Shown: positions 52,912 to 62,042 of the stretch, piece after piece
Layout: every line of letters begins with the position of its first letter
Numbering within the stretch: the stretch's first letter is position 1
Source: Nostoc edaphicum CCNP1411
Lineage (GTDB): Bacteria > Cyanobacteriota > Cyanobacteriia > Cyanobacteriales > Nostocaceae
DNA: 64,000 nt
Assembly (NCBI RefSeq): GCF_014023275.1
Contig: NZ_CP054698.1
Location: 496,001-560,000, forward strand
Direction: 5' to 3'
Notes under the pieces: model-generated
Told to the model about the DNA's origin: nothing
The model's database searches: none
What the model saw: only the letters and a program-made list of their open reading frames with translations
Program-made: the position numbers and the translations under genes

Positions 52912-54156
52912 ATGGGGTTCATGAACAAACAAGTCTTTCGGGTTGGATTTTCATTGCTAATGGCGTTTTGGTTGGCGTTGGGTACGCTCACCCAGCCGGC
53001 TCTGGCTTTGACGACGGAACAAAAGCTGGTTTCGGAAGTTTGGCGAATTGTTAATCGCACTTATCTAGATGAGACGTTTAATCATCAAAACTGGGCAGCA
53101 GTCAGGCAAAAGGTTCTGGAGAAGCCATTGGCAGACTCAAATGCCAGTTATGCGGCAATTGGGAAAATGCTCAAGAGCCTCGACGATCCTTTTACCCGTT
53201 TTTTAGATCCAGAACAGTATCGCAGCTTGCAGGTAAATACTTCTGGGGAACTGACTGGGGTAGGATTACAAATTGCCTTGAATTCTGAGAATGGGAAGTT
53301 AGAAGTAGTGGCTCCCATCGCCGGTTCACCGGCAGATAAAGCGGGGATTAGACCACGCGATCGCATTCTCAAAATTGAAGGCGTCTCTACAGAAAATCTC
53401 ACCCTTGATGAAGCTGCAACCAGAATGCGCGGGCCGAGTGGCAGCCTTGTCACTTTACTGATCGAACGGGACGGAGAAGCAGAAACGGAAATTAGACTGA
53501 CACGCGATCGCATTGCTCTTAACCCTGTGGTTTCCGAATTGCGTGTTTCTACGGACAATACGCCTATTGGTTACCTACGCCTGACTCAATTCAATGCCAA
53601 CGCCTCAACGGAATTGGCACACGCTATTTCTAGTCTAGAAAAAAAAGGGGCTGCTGCCTACATTCTAGATTTACGAAATAATCCTGGGGGGCTATTGCAA
53701 TCAGGAATTGAAATCGCCCGTCTTTGGTTAGACTCTGGCACCATCGTTTACACTGTTAACCGACAAGGCATTCAGGGCAGTTTTGAAGCCCTTGGCCCAG
53801 CCCTGACGAACGATCCTCTGGTGATTTTGGTGAATCAAGGAACTGCTAGTGCCAGTGAGATTCTCGCCGGCGCACTCCAAGATAATGGTCGCGCACAGTT
53901 GGTAGGCGAAACCACCTTTGGAAAAGGCTTAATTCAATCCTTATTTGAATTATCAGATGGTTCGGGCTTGGCAGTCACAATTGCTAAGTATGAAACTCCT
54001 CAACACCGGGATATTAACAAACTAGGTATTAAACCGGATACAGTTATTTCCCAAGCAGCCATTAACCGCGAAGAGATTGGCACTGAAGCGGATCTGCAAT
54101 ATCAAGCAGCAGTACAACTTTTGGTGAAAAATTCGGTGGTGGCGGGGAAGGCTTGA
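52912..54156 (+). CDS. ctpA: Carboxyl-terminal processing protease CtpA (S41 family)
   Basis: The product is 414 aa from ATG 52912, with GAGGTGG upstream. A signal peptide (FSLLMAFWLALGTLTQPALA) directs it to the lumen/periplasm. PDZ domain about 95-180 (GVGLQIALNSENGKLEVVAPIAGSPADKAGI). The S41 catalytic Ser-Lys pair is in GTASASEILAGAL (Ser about 315) and TFGKGLIQS (Lys about 338). CtpA matures the D1 protein of photosystem II; other Ctp paralogs exist, so the letter is by similarity. Confidence 0.9.
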   Translation: MGFMNKQVFRVGFSLLMAFWLALGTLTQPALALTTEQKLVSEVWRIVNRTYLDETFNHQNWAAVRQKVLEKPLADSNASYAAIGKMLKSLDDPFTRFLDPEQYRSLQVNTSGELTGVGLQIALNSENGKLEVVAPIAGSPADKAGIRPRDRILKIEGVSTENLTLDEAATRMRGPSGSLVTLLIERDGEAETEIRLTRDRIALNPVVSELRVSTDNTPIGYLRLTQFNANASTELAHAISSLEKKGAAAYILDLRNNPGGLLQSGIEIARLWLDSGTIVYTVNRQGIQGSFEALGPALTNDPLVILVNQGTASASEILAGALQDNGRAQLVGETTFGKGLIQSLFELSDGSGLAVTIAKYETPQHRDINKLGIKPDTVISQAAINREEIGTEADLQYQAAVQLLVKNSVVAGKA

Positions 54157-54233
54157 AGAGTGCTGAGTTCTGAGTGCTGAGTGCTGAGTAGGGAATCTCA
54201 CTTATTACTCAGCATTCAATACGGTTCGGTTAA
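54157..54233. repeat. STRR patch followed by a family A end
   Basis: Tandem TGAGTGC-type heptamers (54157-54190) directly follow the ctpA stop, then CAATACGGTTCGGTTAA at 54217-54233, the third copy of the family A end. A degenerate hairpin remnant (GCGATAAATCATC) follows at about 54263. Confidence 0.6.
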
Positions 54234-54339
54234 GGTTTTTTGATGAAAATTCTACCTAAAAATGCGATAAATCATCACAAAGACATAGTTAGGGCAGCGA
54301 CAATTTATTTTTATCCTACAAAAACTGCAATTATCTCAT

Positions 54340-57300
54340 TTATGCCGACAATGGTAGCTGAATCATAAATTCAGTTCCTTCGCCAAGTTGAGAATTAACT
54401 TCGATCGCTCCGCCATGTTTTTCTACAATAATTTGACGGGCGATCGCGAGTCCTAATCCTGTTCCTTTGCCAACAGCTTTCGTCGTAAATAAATGGTCAA
54501 ATATCTTTTGTTTTACCTCTTGAGCCATTCCCTTCCCATTGTCAGCAATTGTAATTTTTACACCTTTAATTTCTAGTGATGTTTTAATTGTTATGCGGTT
54601 AGGATTAATCTGAATTTCCTCAAAACTCCGATTTGTATTTGATTCATCCAATGCATCAATGGCATTTGCTAAGATATTCATAAATACTTGATTTAATTGT
54701 CCAGGAAAACACTCAACTTGAGGTAAAGTGATGTACTCAGTTATCACTTCAATTGCAGGGCGTTGCTCGTTAGCCTTGAGACGATGTTTCAAAATTAAAA
54801 TCGTGCTGTCGATGCCTTGATGAATATTAAACGGCACTTTATAATCTTTATCGGCACGGGAGAAAGTTCGTAAACTGGTGCTGATATTTTTTAGGCGATC
54901 GCACGCCATAGTCATAGAATCAATCATCTTGGGCAAGTCTTCTAAGCTATAATCCAAGTCGATTTCTTCGGCGTGATTAAGAATTTGATCATTTTTGTTG
55001 GGTAAACTTTCTTGATAAAGCTTTAAGTGTTCAAAAATATCAGCAACAGTGGGTTTAGCTTGCTTGAGACTAGCAGCTATAAAACCAAGGGGATTATTCA
55101 TTTCGTGAGCCACACCAGCAACTAGATTCCCCAGCGCTGACATTTTTTCACTTTGGACAATTTGCAATTGGGCGTTTTGTAAATCGTTCAATGCTTGTTG
55201 CAAATCTTGTGATTTTTGCTGCAAGGCAAGTTCAGCTTGTTTGCGTAAGCGAAGCTCCTCGTAGAGATCGCTAATATCTCGCATCACAACTACCGCACCT
55301 GCTTTGTTACCCGAAGGATCGAAGATCGCTTGTCCGCTAGCTAACAAAATTCTCTTAGAACCATGCTTTGGCGCAATTACCATTTCGGCATTTTCGACTA
55401 TTTCCCCTTGCAAGGCACGAAACAAAGGAATTTCGGTTTTTAATAGAGGTGTTTGACCATCAGGTTGATAAAGATCGAAGTATTCTGCCCATTGTTCTGC
55501 TGGTAATGATTCTACTGGTAAGCCATGAAATTCACGAGTTGCTTTGTTAAATAGAGTCAATTTACCATTAGCATCACAAACAACAATCCCATCTGTAATA
55601 TTGTGAATGATGGCATTCAAAAACTCTCGTTCTTTGGCTAGAGATGCTTCGGCCTGTTTGCGTAAGCGTAGCTCGTTGTAGACATCGCTAATATCAATCA
55701 TCACCCCATCCCAGACGATTGCGCCATCGACTTGTCGCTCTGGCCGAGCAAGAGATTGAATCCATTTTACGGTTCCTGAAGGCAGGATAATCCGACATTC
55801 TATGTCAAATGGTGTCAGATTTTGAGCAGAGTAGGCGATCGCTTGGGCAATAGCTGGTTGATCGTCAGGATGATTCATGGCGTAAAGGCTATGCGTCCCT
55901 GTCATCACTGATTCTGGTTCTAAGCCATACAAGTCCAAACAGCCAGAGCTAACGTAGGGTGTTGAAGTTGAACCGTCAGCCGCCAAACGGAATTGGTACA
56001 CCATACCAGGAATATTATTCGTCAAATTTTGGAAGCGGATTTCATTAGCCTGCAATTTGGCTAGAGATTGTGTTAATTGTTGAGCGTAGTTCTGGGAATT
56101 TCGATAAAGTCGGGCATTTTCGAGAGAAATTGCAGTTTGAGCGCAAAGTAAATTCAGTAGCTCAACGCGATCGCTTGTAAAGGCTCCAGTTGCCAAATTG
56201 TTTTCCAAATACAAAATGCCCAGCAACTTACCCTGATGCAAAATCGGGATGCACAAGATACTTTTGGGCTGCTGTTGCTGAATATACGGGTCATTAATTA
56301 ATTGCTGATGCACCGTAGCATCAATAATCACTGCTGGTTGTAAGTTGCGTTTGATGTTATTAATTAAGCCAATTGGTACATCAACAGAGTCTTCAACGGG
56401 CTGCGGGTTGAGCAACATCGGGAAAAAATCGATGTTGGTCGTCTGGTTTTGTACCCCGCTCAGGGAAACCTGTGCTAACGCCTGAACTAGCAACCGATCT
56501 GACTCCAAAAGTATGAATACACACTTATCGGCTCCAGCATTTTGAATGACAATATGCAGCAAAGCTGAAAGCAGTTTTTCGAGTTCGATTTCCCCAGAAA
56601 GGGTTTGAGAAGCTTTGAGAATGGCTGCTAAATCTAAAGCAACAGATACGCTGCTACTACTGGAAGTGCCGGAACTGGTGGAGGTGAAACTCTCCAATGT
56701 AAAGACAGTTTCGTTAGTTGAGAGGGGAGAACGGGTTTGCTGGAGGATGGGGGCGAGGAGTTGGGGATAGTGTCGTTCCAAGTCGGCAACTTTGGCTTTA
56801 GCGCCCCAACGAGCATAGCCATAGTAGGCTTGGGTGATGTATTCTTGGGCAATGCGCCATTTACCCCAGTCGAGGTAGAACTTAGCTGCTAGTTCGTTTG
56901 CAAGTGCTTCTTCTTGGGTGTAGCCGTGTTCTTTCGCAAGGGCAATGGCGCGATCGTACAATTCTATGGCCTCGGCTTTTTCATTTAAAACTCGACACCG
57001 TTCTGCGGCAACTAGCGCACAGCGGTGAGTCTGATTGCTGGGTGCATGAGATGCCCACTCCTGGAGTTTCTCTTGATGGGCAAAAACCCGATCTAGAATA
57101 GCTGTTTGCTCTGTCTGACTGGCTGTTGAATAAATCGCTAATCGCACCAGCGCATCGTAGAAATAGAACAGCGGAAGGTGCATGAGTCCTACTGCTGCTC
57201 CCAAATACTGTTCTGTTAGACGGGCATTTTCTAACGCTTGTTCATGTCGATGGAACAGATAGGAAAGAAGGAGTTTATTAAAATAAAGTTGACAGAGTGC

Positions 57301-60300
57301 CAGTAATTGATTGGCTTCGAGATGAAACTGAATCATCTCGTCCTCATCATAGTCTTTACTACACAACCGATCCGGTTCGGGCGTAGGTTCGAGCAGATTG
57401 AGTATCGCTTGGTAGTAAATACTTTGAATGTGCAGGTAGCCATCCTGACGATATTGCTGGATGATCTTGCGGTGCAAGTCCATCACTTGTTTGAGGGCAG
57501 AAAGTTCTTGTCCAGTGAAATAAGCGGTGTAGCTGTAGCACATGAGACTGAGGGCAATATATTCAATATCACCCGTTTCGAGTCCACTGGCGTAAGCTTG
57601 CAGAAATCCATCCAGGGTATCTTTGGCGGGTTCTTGCCAATGTCTGAGCGAGACGTTAAATCCAAAAATGGTTTTAGCCGCGAATTTGCGAGCATTAATG
57701 TGCTGCAATAGATTCATCCCTAGTTGTCCAAAGCGATAGCCCGCATCAATATCTTTTAAGATCGCAACCAGCATCAACCCGTACTGAACATAGCCATAGG
57801 TTGACTCTGTTGCATTCCCGTATTGCACGGATAAATCGACTTGAATAAAGGTGAGCAAGGGTAATAGGTTTGGAGCAATTTGATAAGCAACAGACATAAT
57901 GTTCGATATCACAGTCATTGCCGCTTTTTGCTCCAGTGCGGTCATTTCGGGTAACTCCAACAGTGATTCAATCGATCTGTTGTCCAGGAGTGTTTGAGTA
58001 TGTTGGAGCGCCTGATTGATTTCTACCTGGGTAAGTTCCTCTGGCAGATATACCCCCAGGTGTTTGAGGACTTCTCGTGCCAGCCGCAAAGCTTCTAGAT
58101 ATTGATTTTGGGCAATGCAAGCTTGGATTTTAGCCTGATAGGTCGTGACGCGATCCAGCCAGGAATGGGTATGAGTCAGCACTGTTTCTGCTAACTGCTC
58201 CATCTGTTCAAAATCGGTAGTCAGGTAAGCGGCTTCTGTTGCACCTTCGTAGAGGGCGAGACAGAGATTGTATTGATTTTGCCAGCGATCGCTAGGCAGC
58301 AGATCAATGCCTGTCTTCAAATAGGCGATCGCAGCACTGTAAGCTGTTGCTGATCTCGCTTTACGTCCAGCAGCAAGGTTCAACTGGGCGAGTTCCTGGC
58401 GTTGAGATGGTTGGGTAATCAAAGATTGTCCGACATTGAGATGATTGACGATATCGAACAGTTTTTCGCCCTGATCGTTAAGCGAAGTCTTCTGTAACAA
58501 CAATTGCCCAATTTTGAGATGAGTTGCCTGTTTTTGGTCGTCAGGAATCAAAGAGTAGGCAGATTGTTGGACGCGATCGTGCAAAAATTTGTAACCTGTC
58601 TTTTGTCCATTGTCATTTGTCCTTTGCAAATGACCAATGACCAATGACGAATCTTGATAAAACTTGTAAACCTCATTGGTGGGAATAATCAATCCTTCTT
58701 GCAATGCTTTCCACAAGTCTGAGGCAGTTTCCATCTGTGACTTTTCAGAGACGATCGCTAACGTCGCCAAATCAAACTGATTCCCAATACAGGCTGCCAG
58801 TTTCAAAACATTTTGAGTGTTGGGTGGCAATTTCTGAAGCTGTTGTGCCATAAATTCCACCACATCATCGGTGAAAGCAAGGGATTGTACTTGCGCTACA
58901 TCAAACTGCCAAAGACCTGCCTCGAAATCAAAGGTAATCAGCCCATCCTCATGTAGTGCTTTCAAAAACTGAGTTGTGAAAAAGGGATTGCCTTTGGCTT
59001 TTTGATAGACTAACTCTGTCAACGGCAATGCTTGTTCCGTTGCACAACTGAGGGAATCAGAGATTAAATGGTTCACATCTGCTTGACTCAATGGAAATAG
59101 AGTCAGAGTGTTAACGCTGGAGGATGCTTTTTCAATTTCATCTACCGTTAACATCAGTGAATGAGCTGCAAAAACCTCGTTATCGCGGTATGCACCAATA
59201 ATGAATAGATAGCCGCAATCGCTCTGAGACATTAACAACTTCAGCAAATTGAGCGATGCTAAATCTGCCCACTGTAAATCATCGAGAAATATTACCAACG
59301 GATGCTCTCTGGTGGTGAAGACTTGAATAAACTTCTGGAACAGCAGATTAAAGCGGTTCTGTGCCGCACTACCCGATAGTTGGGCGAACGCAGGCTGTTT
59401 GCCGATCAGCTGCTCTAATTCAGGAATCACCTCAATCAGGAGTTGTCCGTTCTCTCCAACTGCTGCTGAAATCTGGCTCTGCCATTGCTCCAGTTGAGTA
59501 TCGCTTTCATTAAGCAACTGTCCCATCAAATCACGAAAGGCTTGTACAAACGCAGACAGAGGAATGTTGCGGTTGAATTGGTCGTATTTGCCCTTGATGA
59601 AGTAGCCATTCCATCGCACAATCGGCTTATGCACTTCATTGACGACTGCGGTTTTGCCAATGCCAGAGAAACCTGCCACCAGCATCAGTTGGCAGCCACC
59701 ATTGGCGACATGACCAAATGCCTCTAGTAAAGTCTGTACCTCCGATTCCCGCCCATAGAGTTTTTCCGGTATGAGAAAGCGATCGCTGATATCTCGCTGT
59801 CCTAAATCAAACCAGGTGTGTTTGCCTGTTTCTCGCCACTGTTCTAAGCAGGTAACAAGGTCATGTTTGAGTCCCATAGCACTCTGATAGCGGTCTTCGG
59901 CGTTCTTCGCCATCAGTTTGTGGATAATCTCGCCCAGCATCAATGGCAAATCGGGGTTGAAATCGCAGACGCAGGGTGGTAGTTTCGCAATGTGGCAATG
60001 CACCAACTCCATCGGGTCATAGGACTCAAAGGGCAGTTTTCCGCTCAGTAGTTCAAAGAAAGTTATACCTAATGAATAGAAGTCGCTACGGTAGTCAATG
60101 CCCTTGTTCATCCGTCCGGTTTGCTCTGGCGACAGATAGGCTAGTGTTCCCTCCAGTCCCTTGATGCTCTGGATCTCCTGGGTTTCTCGTGGTAAGAGTG
60201 AGGCAATACTGAAGTCAATCAACTTGATTTGTTTGGTGTCAGGGTGAATCAAGATGTTGGCTGGCTTAATATCTTTGTGAATGATGCGCTGTTGATGTAA

Positions 60301-60675
60301 CTGGTGTAAAGTGTCTAGCAGTTGCAAAGCAATTGGTAAAAATTGCTCTAATGTTAGTGTTTTTCCTTGAGTAAATTGCCGCAAGGAAACACCACCAAAG
60401 TCTTCCATGACTAGAACATAGCCATTATGATAGGCTTCCAGACTATAAGGTTTGATAATGCCGGGAATATCTATGTTTTTAGCGATCGCATATTGGTTGC
60501 GAAACTGTACTAATTCACTAAAAGTCGGGTATTCTCGTTTTAAGAGCTTGATGACAACTGGCAGGCGATCGCATTCTCTAACTGCCCGATACACTTGGGT
60601 GCGAGAACCTGAATATAGTTGTTCTATAGTTCGGTAGCCAGCGATCCTTAAAGTTCCATCAACTTTGGCGCTCAT
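54340..60675 (-). CDS. Giant hybrid Ser/Thr kinase - AAA ATPase - GAF/PAS - histidine kinase
   Basis: This 2111-aa protein has, in order: a Ser/Thr kinase domain (Lys43, HKDIKPAN with Asp135, Asp154 in KLIDF); an AAA_16-type ATPase with P-loop GFSGIGKT at 335-342 and LVIFLDDLQWADL; a long helical/TPR-like region (about 720-1330); a GAF domain (about 1350-1520); two PAS domains (about 1560-1780); and a histidine kinase with VAGVAHEMNNPLGF (His1857), NILANAIDAL, DNGKGM and GTGLGLAI. No transmembrane helix. Such kinases are common in heterocystous cyanobacteria; known homologues affect heterocyst envelope or stress signalling. An STRR array is inserted in frame near residue 680. Confidence 0.9.
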   Translation of the reverse strand: MSAKVDGTLRIAGYRTIEQLYSGSRTQVYRAVRECDRLPVVIKLLKREYPTFSELVQFRNQYAIAKNIDIPGIIKPYSLEAYHNGYVLVMEDFGGVSLRQFTQGKTLTLEQFLPIALQLLDTLHQLHQQRIIHKDIKPANILIHPDTKQIKLIDFSIASLLPRETQEIQSIKGLEGTLAYLSPEQTGRMNKGIDYRSDFYSLGITFFELLSGKLPFESYDPMELVHCHIAKLPPCVCDFNPDLPLMLGEIIHKLMAKNAEDRYQSAMGLKHDLVTCLEQWRETGKHTWFDLGQRDISDRFLIPEKLYGRESEVQTLLEAFGHVANGGCQLMLVAGFSGIGKTAVVNEVHKPIVRWNGYFIKGKYDQFNRNIPLSAFVQAFRDLMGQLLNESDTQLEQWQSQISAAVGENGQLLIEVIPELEQLIGKQPAFAQLSGSAAQNRFNLLFQKFIQVFTTREHPLVIFLDDLQWADLASLNLLKLLMSQSDCGYLFIIGAYRDNEVFAAHSLMLTVDEIEKASSSVNTLTLFPLSQADVNHLISDSLSCATEQALPLTELVYQKAKGNPFFTTQFLKALHEDGLITFDFEAGLWQFDVAQVQSLAFTDDVVEFMAQQLQKLPPNTQNVLKLAACIGNQFDLATLAIVSEKSQMETASDLWKALQEGLIIPTNEVYKFYQDSSLVIGHLQRTNDNGQKTGYKFLHDRVQQSAYSLIPDDQKQATHLKIGQLLLQKTSLNDQGEKLFDIVNHLNVGQSLITQPSQRQELAQLNLAAGRKARSATAYSAAIAYLKTGIDLLPSDRWQNQYNLCLALYEGATEAAYLTTDFEQMEQLAETVLTHTHSWLDRVTTYQAKIQACIAQNQYLEALRLAREVLKHLGVYLPEELTQVEINQALQHTQTLLDNRSIESLLELPEMTALEQKAAMTVISNIMSVAYQIAPNLLPLLTFIQVDLSVQYGNATESTYGYVQYGLMLVAILKDIDAGYRFGQLGMNLLQHINARKFAAKTIFGFNVSLRHWQEPAKDTLDGFLQAYASGLETGDIEYIALSLMCYSYTAYFTGQELSALKQVMDLHRKIIQQYRQDGYLHIQSIYYQAILNLLEPTPEPDRLCSKDYDEDEMIQFHLEANQLLALCQLYFNKLLLSYLFHRHEQALENARLTEQYLGAAVGLMHLPLFYFYDALVRLAIYSTASQTEQTAILDRVFAHQEKLQEWASHAPSNQTHRCALVAAERCRVLNEKAEAIELYDRAIALAKEHGYTQEEALANELAAKFYLDWGKWRIAQEYITQAYYGYARWGAKAKVADLERHYPQLLAPILQQTRSPLSTNETVFTLESFTSTSSGTSSSSSVSVALDLAAILKASQTLSGEIELEKLLSALLHIVIQNAGADKCVFILLESDRLLVQALAQVSLSGVQNQTTNIDFFPMLLNPQPVEDSVDVPIGLINNIKRNLQPAVIIDATVHQQLINDPYIQQQQPKSILCIPILHQGKLLGILYLENNLATGAFTSDRVELLNLLCAQTAISLENARLYRNSQNYAQQLTQSLAKLQANEIRFQNLTNNIPGMVYQFRLAADGSTSTPYVSSGCLDLYGLEPESVMTGTHSLYAMNHPDDQPAIAQAIAYSAQNLTPFDIECRIILPSGTVKWIQSLARPERQVDGAIVWDGVMIDISDVYNELRLRKQAEASLAKEREFLNAIIHNITDGIVVCDANGKLTLFNKATREFHGLPVESLPAEQWAEYFDLYQPDGQTPLLKTEIPLFRALQGEIVENAEMVIAPKHGSKRILLASGQAIFDPSGNKAGAVVVMRDISDLYEELRLRKQAELALQQKSQDLQQALNDLQNAQLQIVQSEKMSALGNLVAGVAHEMNNPLGFIAASLKQAKPTVADIFEHLKLYQESLPNKNDQILNHAEEIDLDYSLEDLPKMIDSMTMACDRLKNISTSLRTFSRADKDYKVPFNIHQGIDSTILILKHRLKANEQRPAIEVITEYITLPQVECFPGQLNQVFMNILANAIDALDESNTNRSFEEIQINPNRITIKTSLEIKGVKITIADNGKGMAQEVKQKIFDHLFTTKAVGKGTGLGLAIARQIIVEKHGGAIEVNSQLGEGTEFMIQLPLSA
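58599..58653. repeat. STRR array inside the kinase coding region
   Basis: About 50 bp of GTCATTT/GTCCTTT units followed by AATGACC units lie inside the kinase gene. They encode SSLVIGHLQRTNDNGQK in frame, just before the conserved YKFLHDRVQQSAY segment. Confidence 0.75.
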
Positions 60676-61037
60676 AAGTTTTTACGAGAATATCTGTATA
60701 CTAGCGTTATAATTCCCAGGACAATATCTTGGTTAACAAACGTTAGAAAACTGTAATTGAGCAAAACAGTTCCGAGTTCAGTTAGCGATAGCTTTAACGC
60801 ACCCGACAATTTAAGATTTACTTTATAAAAGGGTTTCTTACGCTCCTATTTTGTTAATTCCAAAATTTTCTCAAAATCAAAGTTATTTACTAACTGCCTT
60901 AAACCATTAGCTAAATGAGCAATGGGATGAGGGAATTTGATTAATTAATTGCAGAATTTGCTGACCCTAAACTTTAGTTGCACAGTCACGTAATTGTGCT
61001 ATCCATGCATTTGGCATAACTGCTAACTCCCTTGCTT
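60676..61037. other. Gene-free region upstream of the kinase
   Basis: 362 bp without a convincing frame. AT-rich near 60676-60900, where the kinase promoter should be; no motif assigned. Confidence 0.4.
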
Positions 61038-61772
61038 TTAAAGTAGAGGCTCTATCCGCAACAAAGCTGGTAAATCTAGAGAGACGAGGTGTTGATAAGC
61101 TTGATCTATGACTCGCTTGCCTCTAAGAAAGCCTGTATTAGCTCCAGGACAAATATACTGGAGAGTTTCTGGTGTAAAATGTTCTAACAGTAATCGAAGA
61201 CTCTGAATTTGCCTTGGCCAGTGAAAGGTTTTAGCTGTCCGCAATAATACTGGCTTGCCATACTGATTTGGGAGTAAATGGCGACCAGAAAACAATATAC
61301 CTCCAAGTTCACTGTAGTAGAGGCAAGATGAGCCAGGAGAATGACCTGGTGTCCAAATCACTTGTGTTGCTACATCAAGGGTAAATTCCTGCCTAAATGT
61401 AGTTACAGTTAAGCCTGGTAATAAATAAGCTTCTTGCTCTTGAATCAGCACCTCGCAGCCAAAGGTTTGCTGAAATTCAGCAGTCTTACCAATAGCGCCG
61501 CGATGAGTGATGAATAACCAACGCACGCCTCCATGCGATCGCAAAAAATCTTGATTTGTTTGGTCTAAAGCAGGGCAATCTATGAGGATATTCCCTTCAT
61601 TTCTTACAATAAAATAAGAGGTTCCCCCTAATGTGTCCCGATTGGGTGGAAAGGCAAAAATACTCTCTTGTGCGAAGTCCGATTGCAGAGAACTTCCGCT
61701 AGGAACTTCGTCAGGGAAGACAGCCCGTGGTGACTTAGTTGTATGACTTGGTTGTTGAGGTAAAGGGCACAT
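61038..61772 (-). CDS. MBL-fold metallo-hydrolase-like protein with degenerate metal motif
   Basis: The product is about 244 aa from ATG 61772; the frame is open to 61958, but the upstream part is an STRR array of GGGCATG heptamers (61856-61884), so it is not counted. MBL strands are clear: NEGNILIDCP, VRWLFITHRGAIGKTAEF, VIWTPGHSPGSSCLYY and GGILFSGRHLLPN. The usual HxHxDH motif is replaced by THRGAIGK, so the binuclear metal site is probably lost or altered, while the later His (TPGHSPG) is kept. Role unknown. Confidence 0.75.
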   Translation of the reverse strand: MCPLPQQPSHTTKSPRAVFPDEVPSGSSLQSDFAQESIFAFPPNRDTLGGTSYFIVRNEGNILIDCPALDQTNQDFLRSHGGVRWLFITHRGAIGKTAEFQQTFGCEVLIQEQEAYLLPGLTVTTFRQEFTLDVATQVIWTPGHSPGSSCLYYSELGGILFSGRHLLPNQYGKPVLLRTAKTFHWPRQIQSLRLLLEHFTPETLQYICPGANTGFLRGKRVIDQAYQHLVSLDLPALLRIEPLL

Positions 61773-61855
61773 GATCAAAGAACCGAAACTGAGGAGTTGT
61801 GGACAATCTGGTTGTAGTGTGGAAATTCTCAAGAATTGAACTGGGGATTGGGAAT

Positions 61856-61884
61856 TGGGCATGGGGCATGGGGCATGGGGCATT
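61856..61884. repeat. STRR array, GGGCATG type
   Basis: Four tandem GGGCATG heptamers in the spacer between the MBL gene and the site-2 protease gene; similar to 43388-43421. Confidence 0.65.
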
Positions 61885-62042
61885 TGGGTATTAGTTATTC
61901 TTGTCTCCCAGTCCCCAGTACCCAGTACCCAGTCCCCTATTAACCCTTGTGAAAACAATTGAGATTTGAGGTCTGCCTTGTAGTTAATGCTATGGTGCTG
62001 AAGCTACTGGTGGGGCGTTTTGTCAAAATTACTGAAGATAAC

